Source: Roridomyces roridus (Eukaryota > Basidiomycota > Agaricomycetes > Agaricales > Mycenaceae). Taken from it: DNA of 64,000 nucleotides. The notes under the pieces are model-generated. The model saw only the letters and a program-made list of their open reading frames with translations, had not been told where the DNA came from and ran no database searches. Shown here piece by piece: positions 42,513 through 58,100 of the stretch. The stretch is taken from the NCBI GenBank assembly GCA_029378245.1, contig JARKIF010000006.1, positions 2,418,001 through 2,482,000 on the forward strand, in the 5' to 3' direction. The first letter of the stretch is position 1, and each line of letters starts with the position of its first letter. Both the position numbers and the translations under genes were made by a program.

Positions 42513-45500
42513 TCAAGGACGCCATATAGGGCGACCAGCACCTGCTCTCTTCCCAAGATCCCCCACACTTCTCACTCGCTTCACCTCGGCTTCCTTGGCA
42601 ACCGTCCTTGCATTATCCAACGCCTCAAAATTCCTGACCATATCCTTGACACTCCCTCCACTCCCCGTACGTGGCCGTGGGCCTTGCCGTACAACAGGTT
42701 CCTCCTTCGGTGGCGTGATGTGATTCAACTCTACGAGTCGCTGTGGCGCACGGCGTGCGACCGTTGGCTTTTTCGCAAGTTGGGGCGCTGGTTGGAGGGT
42801 GACAAGCTCCTTGGGAGCTCGTGCTTTGGGTAACGGTGGGCGCACCGGCGTCGTGACCGGCCCTCGGCGCTTTTCCAGAAGTTCGGCCGGCGGAACCGGA
42901 AGGCGCGGGCCGGTCGGGAGTTTGGTACGAGCCGGAGGGCGGGCGGTCTTGGAGAGCGTCGGGAGGTACGAAAACAAGAAGCCTTTGACACGTTTGGTAA
43001 TCATCGCAGGTGGCGCTGCAGCGAGTTGCGCTTCGTGTTCACGTAGGGGTGTTGTTGGCGCCATTTCTGCGTCCGGATCCTCGTTGGAGGCCGATGAAGA
43101 AGCAAAGCTAGCGTCCTGCTGCTCCGAATCAAAGCTGGCCTGCTGCTCCGAATCATCTGAACCATGGCCTTCGCTGTCCGTTTGCTCTTGCTCGTCCGTT
43201 GGGAAATCTTGGTATGCAGTGTTCGCTTCCGGCTCCTTGGCGGGTGTCCCAGATCCACTGACTGCCACCGCCTCCTCGAGCAAGTGAGAATACCTCGGAG
43301 CGAACAATGAGCCTGGTACGCGTCTGCGCCTTGCAGGTTCTGGTGTAGGCGGTAGCGCGCTAAACGGTGCTCCAGCGGTAAGAGGAGGCGGCAAGTGGGC
43401 TCGGGAAGGTCGGGTGGGTCGGCCGAGAGGTGTCAAAGTGGGCATATTCATGGACGCCCGCCGCCCACTGAAACCCGTGACTTCACGCATCAACGGTGAC
43501 GAGGCATGCAGTATTTGCTTCGGGGTTGGTGGCGCCACATGTCCAGCGCGTTGTTTGTTCTGTAGGGCGCGCACGCGCTGGGTGAGGGCGGCACTTTGGA
43601 AAAGTGGTGTCAGCCAAGACTCGTGAGAATTGAAAAAAAACAACTCACGTATCCCACTTGTCCCCATACAAATCCACATAACGCGCCACAACCGCATCAA
43701 TGTCCACCGCATCTGCCGCCGCCATCATGACCGCCGCCTCCGTAGGACGTCGGACGGGGGTTTGGAACGAAGGCGTACTGGGTCGGGGTTTCATCCCAGA
43801 ACGCGAGGCGAGTTCGATACGTTCGTCCGTAAAGCACGCGTCAAGTCTTTTCCAGTCGTTCTTGGTCCAGTCCTGCTCGTCTTCCTCTGCCGGCTCCTCT
43901 TGGTCAACACGTAGCGCAGGCATTCGCGTCGATGCCATTTCGTCACGTGACGGCGATCGCCCAATGCCCGACAAAGATACCTCTTCCTCGGCTTCCGCAA
44001 GCAGCTGGGCCGTTGTGACTGGCTGGGGACTGCCAGGAAAGTAGACTCGCTCGCCCACCACGCGCGGAGTTTGGGCTCGTTCCTTCTCCTGTCCCTTCCT
44101 GTGTTTCTGTCTCTCCTTTGCGCGCCTCCGCAATTCGTTGATATCTTGCAAACCGCCCAAACTCTTTCTCGGTTGTGCGGGGGACGCCGGCGTCTTGCCT
44201 TTACCGATGCCAGAAAAGGAATGCCTCCTCTGCAAACGCGTGAAGCAGTCATAATCATGCTGCTTCAAAATCGCCGCAGCTCGAGCTGCCGCGCGTGGGT
44301 CTGTGCTAGTAATCTTGACCAAGCCAAGAATACTGCTGTTATCGTCGCTGTCCTCTGCATCTTCGGCACTTGAATCCACTTGCCCATCGCGGAGGTCACG
44401 GTCGGGGTCAGCAGGAACAAACGGCGAATCTCGTGGGAAAGGCGCAGTGTAAAGGCCGGACGAGGGTGTGCCTAGGTGTCGCGATTTAATGGGTGACGGG
44501 GTCGAGGGATTCCGGGTTCCCACTGCGGTGAGAATGTGGTCATCTGCATCACCCATTCGTATATCCTCGTCTTCAAACGGCGATCGCAAGCGCTCGGTGC
44601 GTGGTGGTATAATGGGTGTACGGCGAGTCGGAGGGGTCTGGACATGGGTTGTCTCCTGGAGCCATGGGGCTTGGAGCCCAGTACTTTGGCGCGGCGTTGG
44701 GGCGTGCACAGGGTGTTGATCATGCTCTTCTTCGGCCTCGACACTCATTGAGCGCACCTCCTCCTCCTCTTCGTCTTGTTCTAGGTCAAGATTCATCGCC
44801 ATCGCGCGTTGCTCGTCCTCCTCCCTGAGCGCACGCAGGATGCTGACACCCTCTTCGAGGGGTTCATCTTCATCGTCCCTGGTACTGAAATCAAAGTCGA
44901 ACGCCCCACGCGCCACCAAAGAATTGGATTCTCCGGACGTTCGCCTGCGACCATCCATGCGGAAACTGCCGCCTTCTCCTTCAGGCCCTCGGCCTGGATA
45001 CGGAGACCCCCAGACGCCCCAAGCAGCGGCACGAGCTGCGGTGTTGGGTGTTGGAGGGTCAGGTTTCGTGCGGACGGTGGAATTGGTGACAAAATCTTCT
45101 TCTTGGGGCGAATACTGGCAGCGGCGCGGCGGAGTGCGCACGGCAGAGTCGACTCGACGCGGCGGTGTGACATGCGCGGCAGTAGGATTGTTTGGCAGTT
45201 CGCCTTCGCTATCGGAATCAGAAAAGTCTGAACCACCGGCGCCAGGCTGAGGCTCGTCGAAAGACTCGCTGATATCGAGATCCATAGAGTCGGTGGTGTG
45301 CCGGTCGTCATCTGTAAAAAAAAAAAAGTGGAAGCATCGGATGAATGAACCAGGCGTACTATCAGGGAGTGGTACAAAGCGACGGCAAGGTGAGGACGAG
45401 GACGCTAAAGGAGTGGGCGAGAGCAGCAGCGGATCGTCCGTTGGGCTCGGGGGCGTCATGGGACGGCTGAGATCGATTGGGGGCATTTCCTTCTTGATGC

Positions 45501-45993
45501 TGTGGAGAAGGACACGGAGGGGCGTGGCTGGCTGCACGCTGGGTGTGCGCCGTTTGGACCTGGTGCTGGTGGGACCTGGAACACGGAGGAATACCTCTCG
45601 CGGGGAAGTAAAGACATCTGTTGGGGGTTCGTAAGGAGTGACGCTCCTGCGTTGACTGTGGGCGCGCGGAGGCAGCCAGTCGGCATTGGGATTATTTGGA
45701 AGCGGGGAACGATTGCGAGTTGGGGAATCTTCGTCTGCAGGACGACGGTTGGATTTGCGGGGTTTGGGATTTGGGGTGGCCTCCGCGGGGGCCTTGGAGG
45801 GGGTCTGTCGCTTGCGTTTGGTATTAGCTGTATTGTGCGTCTGAGAGAGAGTTGATTATTATGATAATACTGTGTTTTTAGGACGTGCCTTTCCAAAGAC
45901 ATGCTGCAGCTCCTCTTCTGGTGGGGGACTAATGAGGGACATGCGGGCAGCGTCGAGGCCAGCGTGCTTTGGTGGTGGATGATTTTCGGTCAT
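42513..45993 (-). CDS. Large disordered Ser/Thr-Pro-rich protein, unknown function
   Basis: About 1110 residues, family not recognised. ATG at 45993 (MTENHPPPKHAGLDAARMSL). Exon 1 ends at GKARPKNT; a 30-nt intron (45870-45841) joins THNTANTKRKRQTPSKAPAE. Dozens of S/T-P sites, many as TPPRR, SPIK or TPVRRP, fit a cyclin-dependent-kinase substrate. Ordered-looking islands are ILKQHDYDCFTRLQRRHSFS, LQDINELRRRAKERQKHRKG and, near residue 620, DWTKNDWKRLDACFTDERIE then AVVARYVDLYGDKW. The last intron has a T8 tract and leads to LTQRVRALQNKQRAG and a basic Pro-rich C-terminus (GAGRPIWRP). The second intron contains a T13 polypyrimidine run (45312-45324 as A on the plus strand). A cell-cycle or chromatin role is inference only. 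Confidence 0.75.
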
Positions 45994-46085
45994 GGCGACC
46001 TTGGACAAGGGACCAACTGGACACGTGACCGCTGTCCATTAGATTACTCCCACGGCACTCGTTCGAATGAGCCAGAGGGTAATAT

Positions 46086-47356
46086 TTATTCTTCAAGTAC
46101 CAACAAACTGTCAACCACTACCTTCTTCCAAGCCCCTTGCGCCATCTCGACGCGACCTACTCGCCGAACACCGACCTCCAAGCATCCGCGAAGATATTCC
46201 CGCAAGTTGCTCAGCGCCTGCCCTTTGATGCCCAACACTGCCGATCGGTCCCGCTCGTGCACCCATGTTTCTGCGATCTCTGGCGCACGCACTCGCAGTC
46301 TGGCAAGGAATTCGTCCTCCCATGAATCCAAGGCATGCTCTCCCTTGTATGCCAGGTAGTCAACACAGTTCCCGATGAGGGAAGACCGTGCAGGAAAGGA
46401 TGGTCCCATTCCTGCAAACTCCCAGTCGATCACTGCCTTGATGGTGCCCTCCTCATCGGCGAGGATGTTTCCAAAGTGAAAATCACGATGGTGCAACCGG
46501 GCACGCAGCGCTGATTCATCGCGGAGACGGCAGACCCATGGTGCCGTGCCCACATCAAGCGCTGTAATGACATGCTGCAGTGGATCGAGAATGTCTCGCA
46601 GGAAGTCCACATTTGGGTGGATAGATATGATGTGGTGATACGTCTTGAGGAACGCACAGATGTACGCCGGCCATGACGAGTAGGATTCCGTCGGATTGAG
46701 GGTGCCAAAAGTCTCCGAGGTGAGGTTGTATGGTGCGGCGTGAAAATATCGGTCAATGTCCGGTAATTGCCACATCGTTTCTTCAATGACCGGCCCCGAA
46801 CCACCGTCGAGGGCGAGGCTTCCGTGGTTAGGCGGCGCGTTGCTCTTGAACAACTTCACAAAGATATCCACAAACTGATCTAGCACATGATCCAGCTGGC
46901 CTGTTGATAACGTCTTCCACGTCTCGGCCAGCGACGGATAAGGAATTCCTGGCAGATGCTGAGTTTGAAAACAGCGGGGTTCGCTTGGGGCGCACTTTCG
47001 AGACAATTGTATTCGTAGCCAAGGGCATTTGTAGGGTCTGCAGAGAAAAAGACTACCTCTGGAACTGGCACAACATCACGGAGAAAGTTGAGGAGCGAGA
47101 TCTCATTCTCAGTCTTTGTCTTGACGATCGTTTTCCTGGCCACGCGCAAAACGACGTCCCGGCCAGACCACCGGTGTCCATCTGCCTGCGATAATTTCAC
47201 AAAGTAGACTTTGTGAAATTGGCCCTGGTTCGCGGATGCGATGATGCTCGTCGGAGAGAGACCGAGGTGTGAGTCAAAGACGGTGGCAATTGCCTCGTTC
47301 GAGAGGATATCGTCGCGCTGGGCGAAGGCGAGGTCGTCGGCATGCAACATGGCCAT
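46086..47356 (-). CDS. Aminoglycoside phosphotransferase-family (APH) kinase-like protein
   Basis: Small-molecule-kinase fold (PF01636 type). ATG at 47356: MAMLHADDLAFAQRDDILS. N-lobe: TSIIASANQGQFHKVYFVKL then WSGRDVVLRVARK (Lys-equivalent region) and ISLLNFLRDVVPVPEVVFFS. A 47-nt intron (GTGCGC...TGCCAG) joins NCLE to RIPYPSLAETW in frame. C-lobe catalytic loop ARLHHRDFHFGNILADEEG (HxDxxxxN) and metal-binding DWEFAGMGP. A C-terminal helical part ends DSLLVLEE at 46086. Such proteins are very numerous in mushrooms and their substrates are unknown; despite the name there is no reason to expect antibiotic resistance. Divergent from MSH2 with 33 bp between starts. Confidence 0.85.
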
Positions 47357-47389
47357 GATGGGCAGAGACGCGTCAGTGGCCAGTGACTG

Positions 47390-51138
<3,749 letters not shown>

Positions 51139-51430
51139 TTGCTTGCTTACTCGGACAATTTTTTGGAGTCGCTGCTTTGACTTGATTGTACATATTTGCT
51201 AGTTGCGGCCATCAACTTCTGATTTCAAATGTGCCGCTCTCTTTCCTAACCGCTGTCCCAGCTCAACCTTGCCGCACCGGTGGTGACCGCGTGCGTCTCC
51301 CGCGCTGACCACAGTTCGCATTGAGCGTTCAGGGATTCTGGCCTTCCAAGTTCCATCCGCTGGAGGATCCAGGTTTGCCCGGGCGTCAATGTACAACTCT
51401 AATCGAATACACACATCTTGCTACAGAAAT

Positions 51431-52971
51431 TCACTGATTCAAACTCTTCTCCTTCGCATTCTCCGCTTCCTTGACCTTCCGAATCGCCTCCTCCTCCTCA
51501 AACATGATTACTAAATCTGCGTGTCCTCGCTGTGCCGCCAAAGACATTGGGGTGTCTCCATCCACGTCCATATTATCAATGTTAGCGCCGTGGTCGAGCA
51601 AGATACGAGCAATCGCTGCGTGGCCGCCGTACCCGCACATGGACAGCGCACTCCACCCCCACCGATCCCGAACGTTGACGTCCATGCCCATACTGATGAG
51701 CTTCGCGACGCGGTCAATGTCCCCGTCCGACGCTGCTTGTACGATTGCCGTTTGTTTCTGGAAGAGTTTCTCTACCATGCCAAAGGTCCTTCTCCTGGAG
51801 TCGCAGTGAATAAGAGGAGTCAAATGGGAATCGGACACAAACCTCGTTGGAACGGGCCGTTTATTTTTCGAGTCGGATGGAGGGGACAGGGAGTACATAG
51901 TTGACGCGGCCAATGGGTCGAAAAGGTCCGTTACAGCCCTCGAATTCCGTGTACGCTGCAGCTCGGCGTCAAACGCGTACGTCGCCGCGCTCAAACGGCC
52001 AGCGTCCTCTTCGTCATGGCCAAAGTGACTTGCAGCGGAGTGATACTGCAGGTTGGAGTCCAAGTCGTCATCACCAGTGGGCGAATGGCACCGACTAGCA
52101 GTCGGCGTCAGGTTCGGACTGTCTGGAACTCCTTCATCATCAACTAGGGTAAGGCTAGTTTTCCTCGTGCCTCCGTGGCTCTGAGGGATGCCCTGAATAT
52201 TCAGTTTACTGATTTCCACGACACCGACACCCTCAAGCGCCCCGTCGGCCACCGCATTCTTGATCCACGTCAAGATGAATTCGTGGCGCTCCTCCACGAC
52301 TGCAGCTGTAATCCCCACATCTTCCAGTTCTCGTCTGACCTCGGCCCACACCTCGGGAGATTCGATTGTGGAGGCAACATCCGTCGATGAGATGACGGAT
52401 CCTTCGCGCATGCCAGCCTGTACCTCCGTAATGAATTTGTTCAGCCGCTTTTCGATTCGCGCGGTGGAGGAACTGTTGGAATATTGGTATAAACCCTCGA
52501 AACTGCATGATAAGAACGCACTTGAGCAGCGCAGAATTAAAACTGGTCAACAATGTCGTGCTCGAAATCAACTTCTGCCGCACATCCGAGAGGTCCTTCA
52601 TGCCAAATCGCATTCGATCCCAGGTTCTCTGCGACTGAGTGGCGAGACCATTATACTTCCTCAATAGCGCCTCGAGGTCTTCCAGTGGCCCTCTACAGGT
52701 ATCCAATAGTCTATTGAGCCGCTCGATCCGGTGCTCGGGCAGCTCGTCGCCGTACTCTTCGACATAGTCGCGCGTCTCGCCGAGTACAGCGTTGAGCGAA
52801 CCGAGTTCATTGGTTAGGGCTTGGAAATCTCGGGGTCTGTGTGTACATGTCTGAGCTCATCTGTGTCGAGGGGGAATGAAACCGACGTAACGAATCCTTG
52901 CACCCTTTGTACAGCTTCCATGTCAACTGAGTCACCAACGCGATGTCTCCCAATCCGAAGCCGAAGCTCAT
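51431..52971 (-). CDS. Ankyrin-repeat protein with fungal NLR-type N-terminal helical domain
   Basis: ATG at 52971: MSFGFGLGDIALVTQLTWKL then YKGCKDS, the opening of the helical domain often found at the N-terminus of fungal NLR and ankyrin proteins. Exons continue DFQALTNELGSLNAVLGETR, LNRLLDTCRGPLEDLEALLR, MKDLSDVRQKLISSTTLLTS. The frame then changes at a 19-nt stretch (52521-52503, GTGCGT...ATGCAG) to FEGLYQYSNSSSTARIEKRL. C-terminal repeats: TAIVQAASDGDIDRVAKLIS, MGMDVNVRDRWGWSALSMCG, HAAIARILLDHGANIDNMDV, DGDTPMSLAAQRGHADLVIM, so about three ankyrin repeats. There is no NACHT/NB-ARC domain between the two parts. About 465 residues. Tail-to-tail with MSH2. Confidence 0.8.
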
Positions 52972-53375
52972 CGTGGCTGGCAGGTCAGAGATGAGAGGAA
53001 GTTTGGGCGGTATGTAAGAGGCGCGCGAGACACATTGTTTCCCAGAGACCGACAACCAGGGCAATCAAATCTGTCAGGACGTTGACGAGTTCTGTGTCCG
53101 CGCTGTTAGATGAAAGTCGTGAGCAGATGTTATCAGTCAAGCTGCAGCGCATAGTGTCCAGACATGTATCCTAGAGTGCCGATCCAGGAGGTTTGTACAT
53201 TCTCGGACGAGAACTGAAAACGAGCAGCGTCCACATAATTGGAGCCTTCAGGATCAAGCGCCGGTAGCACTCAGGCAATAAGACCAGAACAAGGTCAGAG
53301 TCGGAAGAAAGAAAGCTCGGTCTGCGTGGGAATTGCAAGTGAAAGTTTCTATCTGCACAATAATAAAAACATTTC
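52972..53375. other. Intergenic, no supported gene
   Basis: About 400 bp between the ankyrin gene start and the amine-oxidase stop. An 84-codon minus-strand frame (53171-53425) overlaps the downstream gene in another frame and shows nothing recognisable. Confidence 0.5.
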
Positions 53376-54984
53376 TCAGGCCTTTCCATAGAACTGCGAA
53401 ACCCTCTCAGCGGCATTTTGTCCACTCAAATAAGCACCAGCAACAGTCCCACATTCCTCGAACGGACAAGCGTGTTCTCCACAGAACCACAAACGACGGG
53501 CAGCGCAACCGTCTCGGAATGCCAAAACATCGCCTTCAGCGTCCTCGGAACCCACCGGGAAGTTGCAGTAACTCGCCCCACCATTGAGCTCCCCTTTCAG
53601 CCACTCGGTCGCCAGAATGTGCGTGGGCCGGCACATCTCGTTCTCTGGCTCAAAACCCGGTAGTTTTGAGTAGTAGGGCCGGAAGAACGTATCGAGGAGT
53701 CGGTGCTTCTCTTCCGCAGACTTGCCGTGGATGAGATCAACGATGTACCGCGAGCAATCACCGTACAGGTAGAAGAGGAGGGTGGGGTGATTGTTGGGCG
53801 GCGCAAAAGATGACAGGTCCCATATTTCCTGCGGCCATGCATTGGGATTCGTCTCGGTCGCATAAGCCGGTGACAGCCAGTTGGTGTAGCAGGGAAAGGT
53901 GTCTGCCTGCGGGTCGGCCTTCCAGAAGACGCCAGGGAATGTGATGAAGACCTTTTCAAGTTGCGAGAGGCCCAGGTTCATCACGGCACTGGAAATGCGT
54001 GGCGGCAGTGGGGGTGAAAACGCCGAGAGGTTGCGCTTCAGCCATCCAAGAGGTGTCGATAGCACAACTTGGTCAAAAGATCGCGAAAATCCACCAGCCA
54101 GCGATAAAGTGACTTTATCTGAGCCAGTAGAAATGTGGTTGACATATGTGTTGAGGTGGATGTTGGCGCCTGCAAGCGCAGGCCCCGCACAGCGTTGGAG
54201 GATCTGCGAGTAGCTGGACTCGACGAACATCTCCTCTGTCAATCCCATTAGCCTGATTTTGCGTTGGAGAGAAAGTTCACATGCCTCCCCCACAACACTC
54301 CTCCATCCACGCAAATCTCAAACTCTGCTTCCACACCGGCTCGCCCACGTACGCACCAAACATCTCGCTCATCTGCACCAGCAGCTCCCTCTCTTCCACA
54401 TTGCTCACCCTCTTCTCCGCCTCGCGCTTGACAAAATCATACAATGACTCGCGCGCGTCAATCGACTTGCCCCCATCCCTCAGCCTCGCCTCCTCACTAA
54501 ACGTAAATGCTTCCTCGATAATAGCCCACAGCAGCGTCGACAGACGCTCTGTGAGAGCGTCCGGGAGTTTGCTGCCGTCAGATTTGAATATGAGCTGTTT
54601 GTTATTCCAGTAGTGTACGGGCGTGTTCGTTTCTGCCGCAAGCTTAAAGATGGGGTGCGGCTCGGCCGAGTCTGTCCAGGCGTGAATCCAATTCGGGCCC
54701 CTGTTTGTTTGGCGCGTCAGTGGAGCGACAAAGCGCGTAGATAGCACCTACACGTCGACGGTGTACCCCAACGCGTCGGATTGACATATCTGAGATTATC
54801 TCAGCACCCTCAACGCACAGAACCTGCCTAGACAAACCCTGCCCCCAATCCGATCGCGCGCCTCCAGGATGGTCACTTGGAAATTCCGGGAAAGAAGGAC
54901 ATCAGCGCATCGAAGACCAGAAATACCAGCGCCGACTATACAGACATGGGGTCTGGAGTCATCCGCCATGGAAGGGGCAGCCAT
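53376..54984 (-). CDS. Flavin-containing amine oxidase (polyamine oxidase-like)
   Basis: FAD-dependent oxidase of amines, of the polyamine oxidase/LSD fold. ATG at 54984 ([13 protein letters not shown]). Rossmann motif [20 protein letters not shown] and [11 protein letters not shown]. Introns (the first 54 nt from GTTTGT to TCTCAG) lead to [18 protein letters not shown], the conserved second FAD motif. Further words: [60 protein letters not shown], and the C-terminal FAD site [20 protein letters not shown] then [15 protein letters not shown]. About 500 residues. No signal peptide or PTS1 (ends FYGKA). Spermine oxidase-type activity is a reasonable guess; a demethylase would need extra domains that are absent. 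Confidence 0.9.
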
Positions 54985-55189
54985 GTTGTCAGAGACAAGG
55001 CCCGGGCTTTAAATGGGTTCATGGTGGTTGTTGATCACAAAATCAAAATCATTCAAACTGTCACTCGATCGCTATAGCACATAGGTTGCATTCAAAGATG
55101 GACGTGAGTGTAGTAGTGTGACGATTGATGCTGAATAGTGACAAGAGAAATCGAGTGTAGCGCAGCGGGTACATACAGTCAAGGAAACC
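54985..55189. other. Intergenic gap between two same-strand genes
   Basis: About 205 bp; includes the promoter of the amine-oxidase gene and the 3' end of MUB1. Nothing else seen. Confidence 0.4.
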
Positions 55190-58100
55190 TCAATCCAATG
55201 ACATCTCATGCTCAGAGCCCTCATCCGGTCGAGACGCGAAATTTGCCAGGTATCGATCGATATCAGCAGGATTCTGGGGTTGAGGATGGTGCAAATGGCC
55301 GGGAGCCGCAGCATCCTGAGCTCCGGGGTTTGCAGCGCGACGGAGGAGAGCCATCGCGCGTGTTCGTGTCGACTCGGCGGATGGAGCTGCGGTTCCAGCA
55401 ACAGTATTAGGATGCGCGGTAGTTGCCGAGACGAGGCGCTCTCGTTCCCTGGCCGCATTCCGCTCCCTTCGCTCACGTCGCTCAGCCCCCACGGGAAGCA
55501 TTGCAGCTTGCTCCGGAGCATCAGGCACAATGATTGCGTTGCTGACCGACGTGGCCAGGGTGGAAGTAGCAGCGGTGGCGGCAGTACTATCCGGCGCATC
55601 GTCGCCCTCCTTGGCGCTGCACCAAAACCGATGACCTTCGCTCCAAGCGGTACTCTGGCACTCCTTGCCACAGTATTTGGCTTTGCGGCATCGACGACAC
55701 TTGGCAAATTCGCGCGGGTACTCCTCCCAACGACCGCACAGCACTGTAAATTAAGCCGTTAATGATTTGTATGTCAATAATGGAAAGAACATACTTCTGG
55801 CACACTGGCGAATACCACCCCTGCTATCGTCCTTGCGACACGCATTACGCATTATCACACCCGCCCAGTACTGAATTTCCTGCGGAAGTCGGGGAGGCGG
55901 GTTTGGAAGGTCCGTTTCGCTCGATGAGGGACGGAAGGTGAACCGTTCCACTAGAGAAAAGACGTTTGTTTCGAAAGCAGGTGTAGACGTTGACGGCTTC
56001 GCGGTTGCTATCGGCGCTGAGGACGTAGTCGACCGTGGCAAAGGTGCTTTCCCCTTTTCCTTCTCTTTTCCTGCTCCAAACGCGCGGAGAAACGAATGTT
56101 GTCCGTTCCCAGACTGCCGCCCCCTGTCCCTCGCAATTTCAGGTGCCTTGGGTAGGGGCTCTGGAGGTTCTGTTGCCTGGGCTGCCGCAACAGCAAGTGC
56201 GCTCGCTGGATGGAACCCATTGCGCCGCTTGTAAAACGCCTGGCGCACATGCGGATATTTACTCAGGTATGCCAGAAGTTGCAGGGAAAGAAGCACATCG
56301 TCGTCACGGTACGGGCCCGTCTGGTGTGAATGCCCGTGTGCATGGTGGTGGTGATGATGATGTCGCTCTTCACGGTCCTCACGTTCACGGGCACGAGGTG
56401 GTACAGATGGGCCTGTAGCGGTTGCCGACACTTCTGGAGTCACCACTGCGGTCGCGCGGCGTCCTTGAACAGTAGGAATCAAAGGAGGAGGAACGCGGGG
56501 CGCCCCTGGGGTGGGTTGATGATCCGCAGGTGTCGACGGGGTGTGACCAGCGGACTGGCGCTCGTTATCCAAAGGTTCCCGATGACTATGAGTGCGGCCA
56601 ATCGTTGCGGTCCCAGGAGAACGCAGCTCCAGCGTGCTCATACTCGTCGAGGCCTCAGGCAATGCTGGCCGCGAGGGACCACGGACAGTCCCTGCTCGGC
56701 GCATGGTTCCGGAACCATTGCCGCCACCAAGCACAGCGACAACGACTTCTCCCTCCTCTTCGTCAAGATCCGCCTCGTCCTCTTCATATCCCAACGAAGA
56801 TGAGCCGACCGCAGGAGATTCTGAGGCCGGCGAAGGTAGACGCACAACACCCGCGCGTGGTGTCTGAGTTTGAGGGTCGTCATCCGCGCGGCGGCGTGTG
56901 ACTGAAGTAGGAGCGGCGCTAGTCCCAGTGTCGGAATCATCTGTGTCAGCACGCGGTTCAGAATCGCCCCCGCCCGAGCCGCTCACGTCGCCCATGCCGC
57001 GAGGAAGCGGCATTCCACCCATCATACCCAGTCCACCCATATTCATTCCCATACCACCGTTCATTCCCATCATATTCGGATTCATCATACCCATCCCGGC
57101 ACCGAGCATGCCCATCGCGTCGAGGTCGGTGTTAATCATGCCCATGTTGAGCATCATGCCTCCAGCGTCGCCCTCTATGCCCATCGCTTCGTCACCACCA
57201 ATAACACCGTTGATGCCGATGCCCATTCCCATGCCCTCCTCACCTGCGATACGTGGATCCCGATTAAGGCCCATGAGGCCCATGCCATCCATGCCCATAC
57301 CCATCATGCCCATCAAGTTTGCATTCAAACCCATTATATTCGCGTTCAGCATGCCGGCCATAGTCATGGTGGCCATGTTACCGCCTCTTCCTTCTTCTTG
57401 AGCCATATTCAAGGGTGGTGGGCTTGGACTAGCGCTTGCACTTGAGTCGCCGACGCGACCTCGGCCGTGCAGCATATGTGGAAGAGTGCGGGTTCCTTCT
57501 GCCCCACGCAACGCGCTGACACCAAGTCCAGCCACGCCTGCAGCTACCATCTCGACATCCCCGTCCAGCGTCCCCTTCTACATCCCCATCCGTTTCTGAA
57601 GGCGAAGGCGAAGGGCTGGCACGGCTACTTGGACGGCTGCTCGCAGCGCTCACCGGGGATGCGCGCGAACTGACAGGTGAAGCTCGGGAGCTCGTACCGG
57701 GTCCACTGTGGCTGATCGGACTCCCCCGGGCACTAGTTGTGCTCGTTGCGCTGGAAGTAGAAGGTGATGCGGGCGGTAGGGCGGGTCGTACGTGTTGTAA
57801 AGCCGCATGAAGCGAATGCAGAGAATTTGTCGGAGCGGGGGCAGCTGTAGGTTCCCTTGCATGATGGGTCCCATCAGGCCGACGTCGAACGACGACTGTT
57901 GCGCTGCGGTCGCGAACGATCGGCGTGATCAAGTCGACATCGTCAGAAGTGCCAGGACGGGGTATGTTGGCAGAAGGAGAATCAGCGGTGGTGATGGCTA
58001 GGGGGCGTTCCTAATGAAGAGAAGGAGATAAGAAGAGGGTAGGATAGAGTGTGTATGAAACGCACCGGGTCTGCACGCAATCTCCCTGCAGCAGCAGCAG

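Noticed and set aside
46086..47356. Aminoglycoside resistance gene
   Set aside because: The fold is right, but such kinases are widespread, uncharacterised fungal proteins and nothing here indicates antibiotic substrates.
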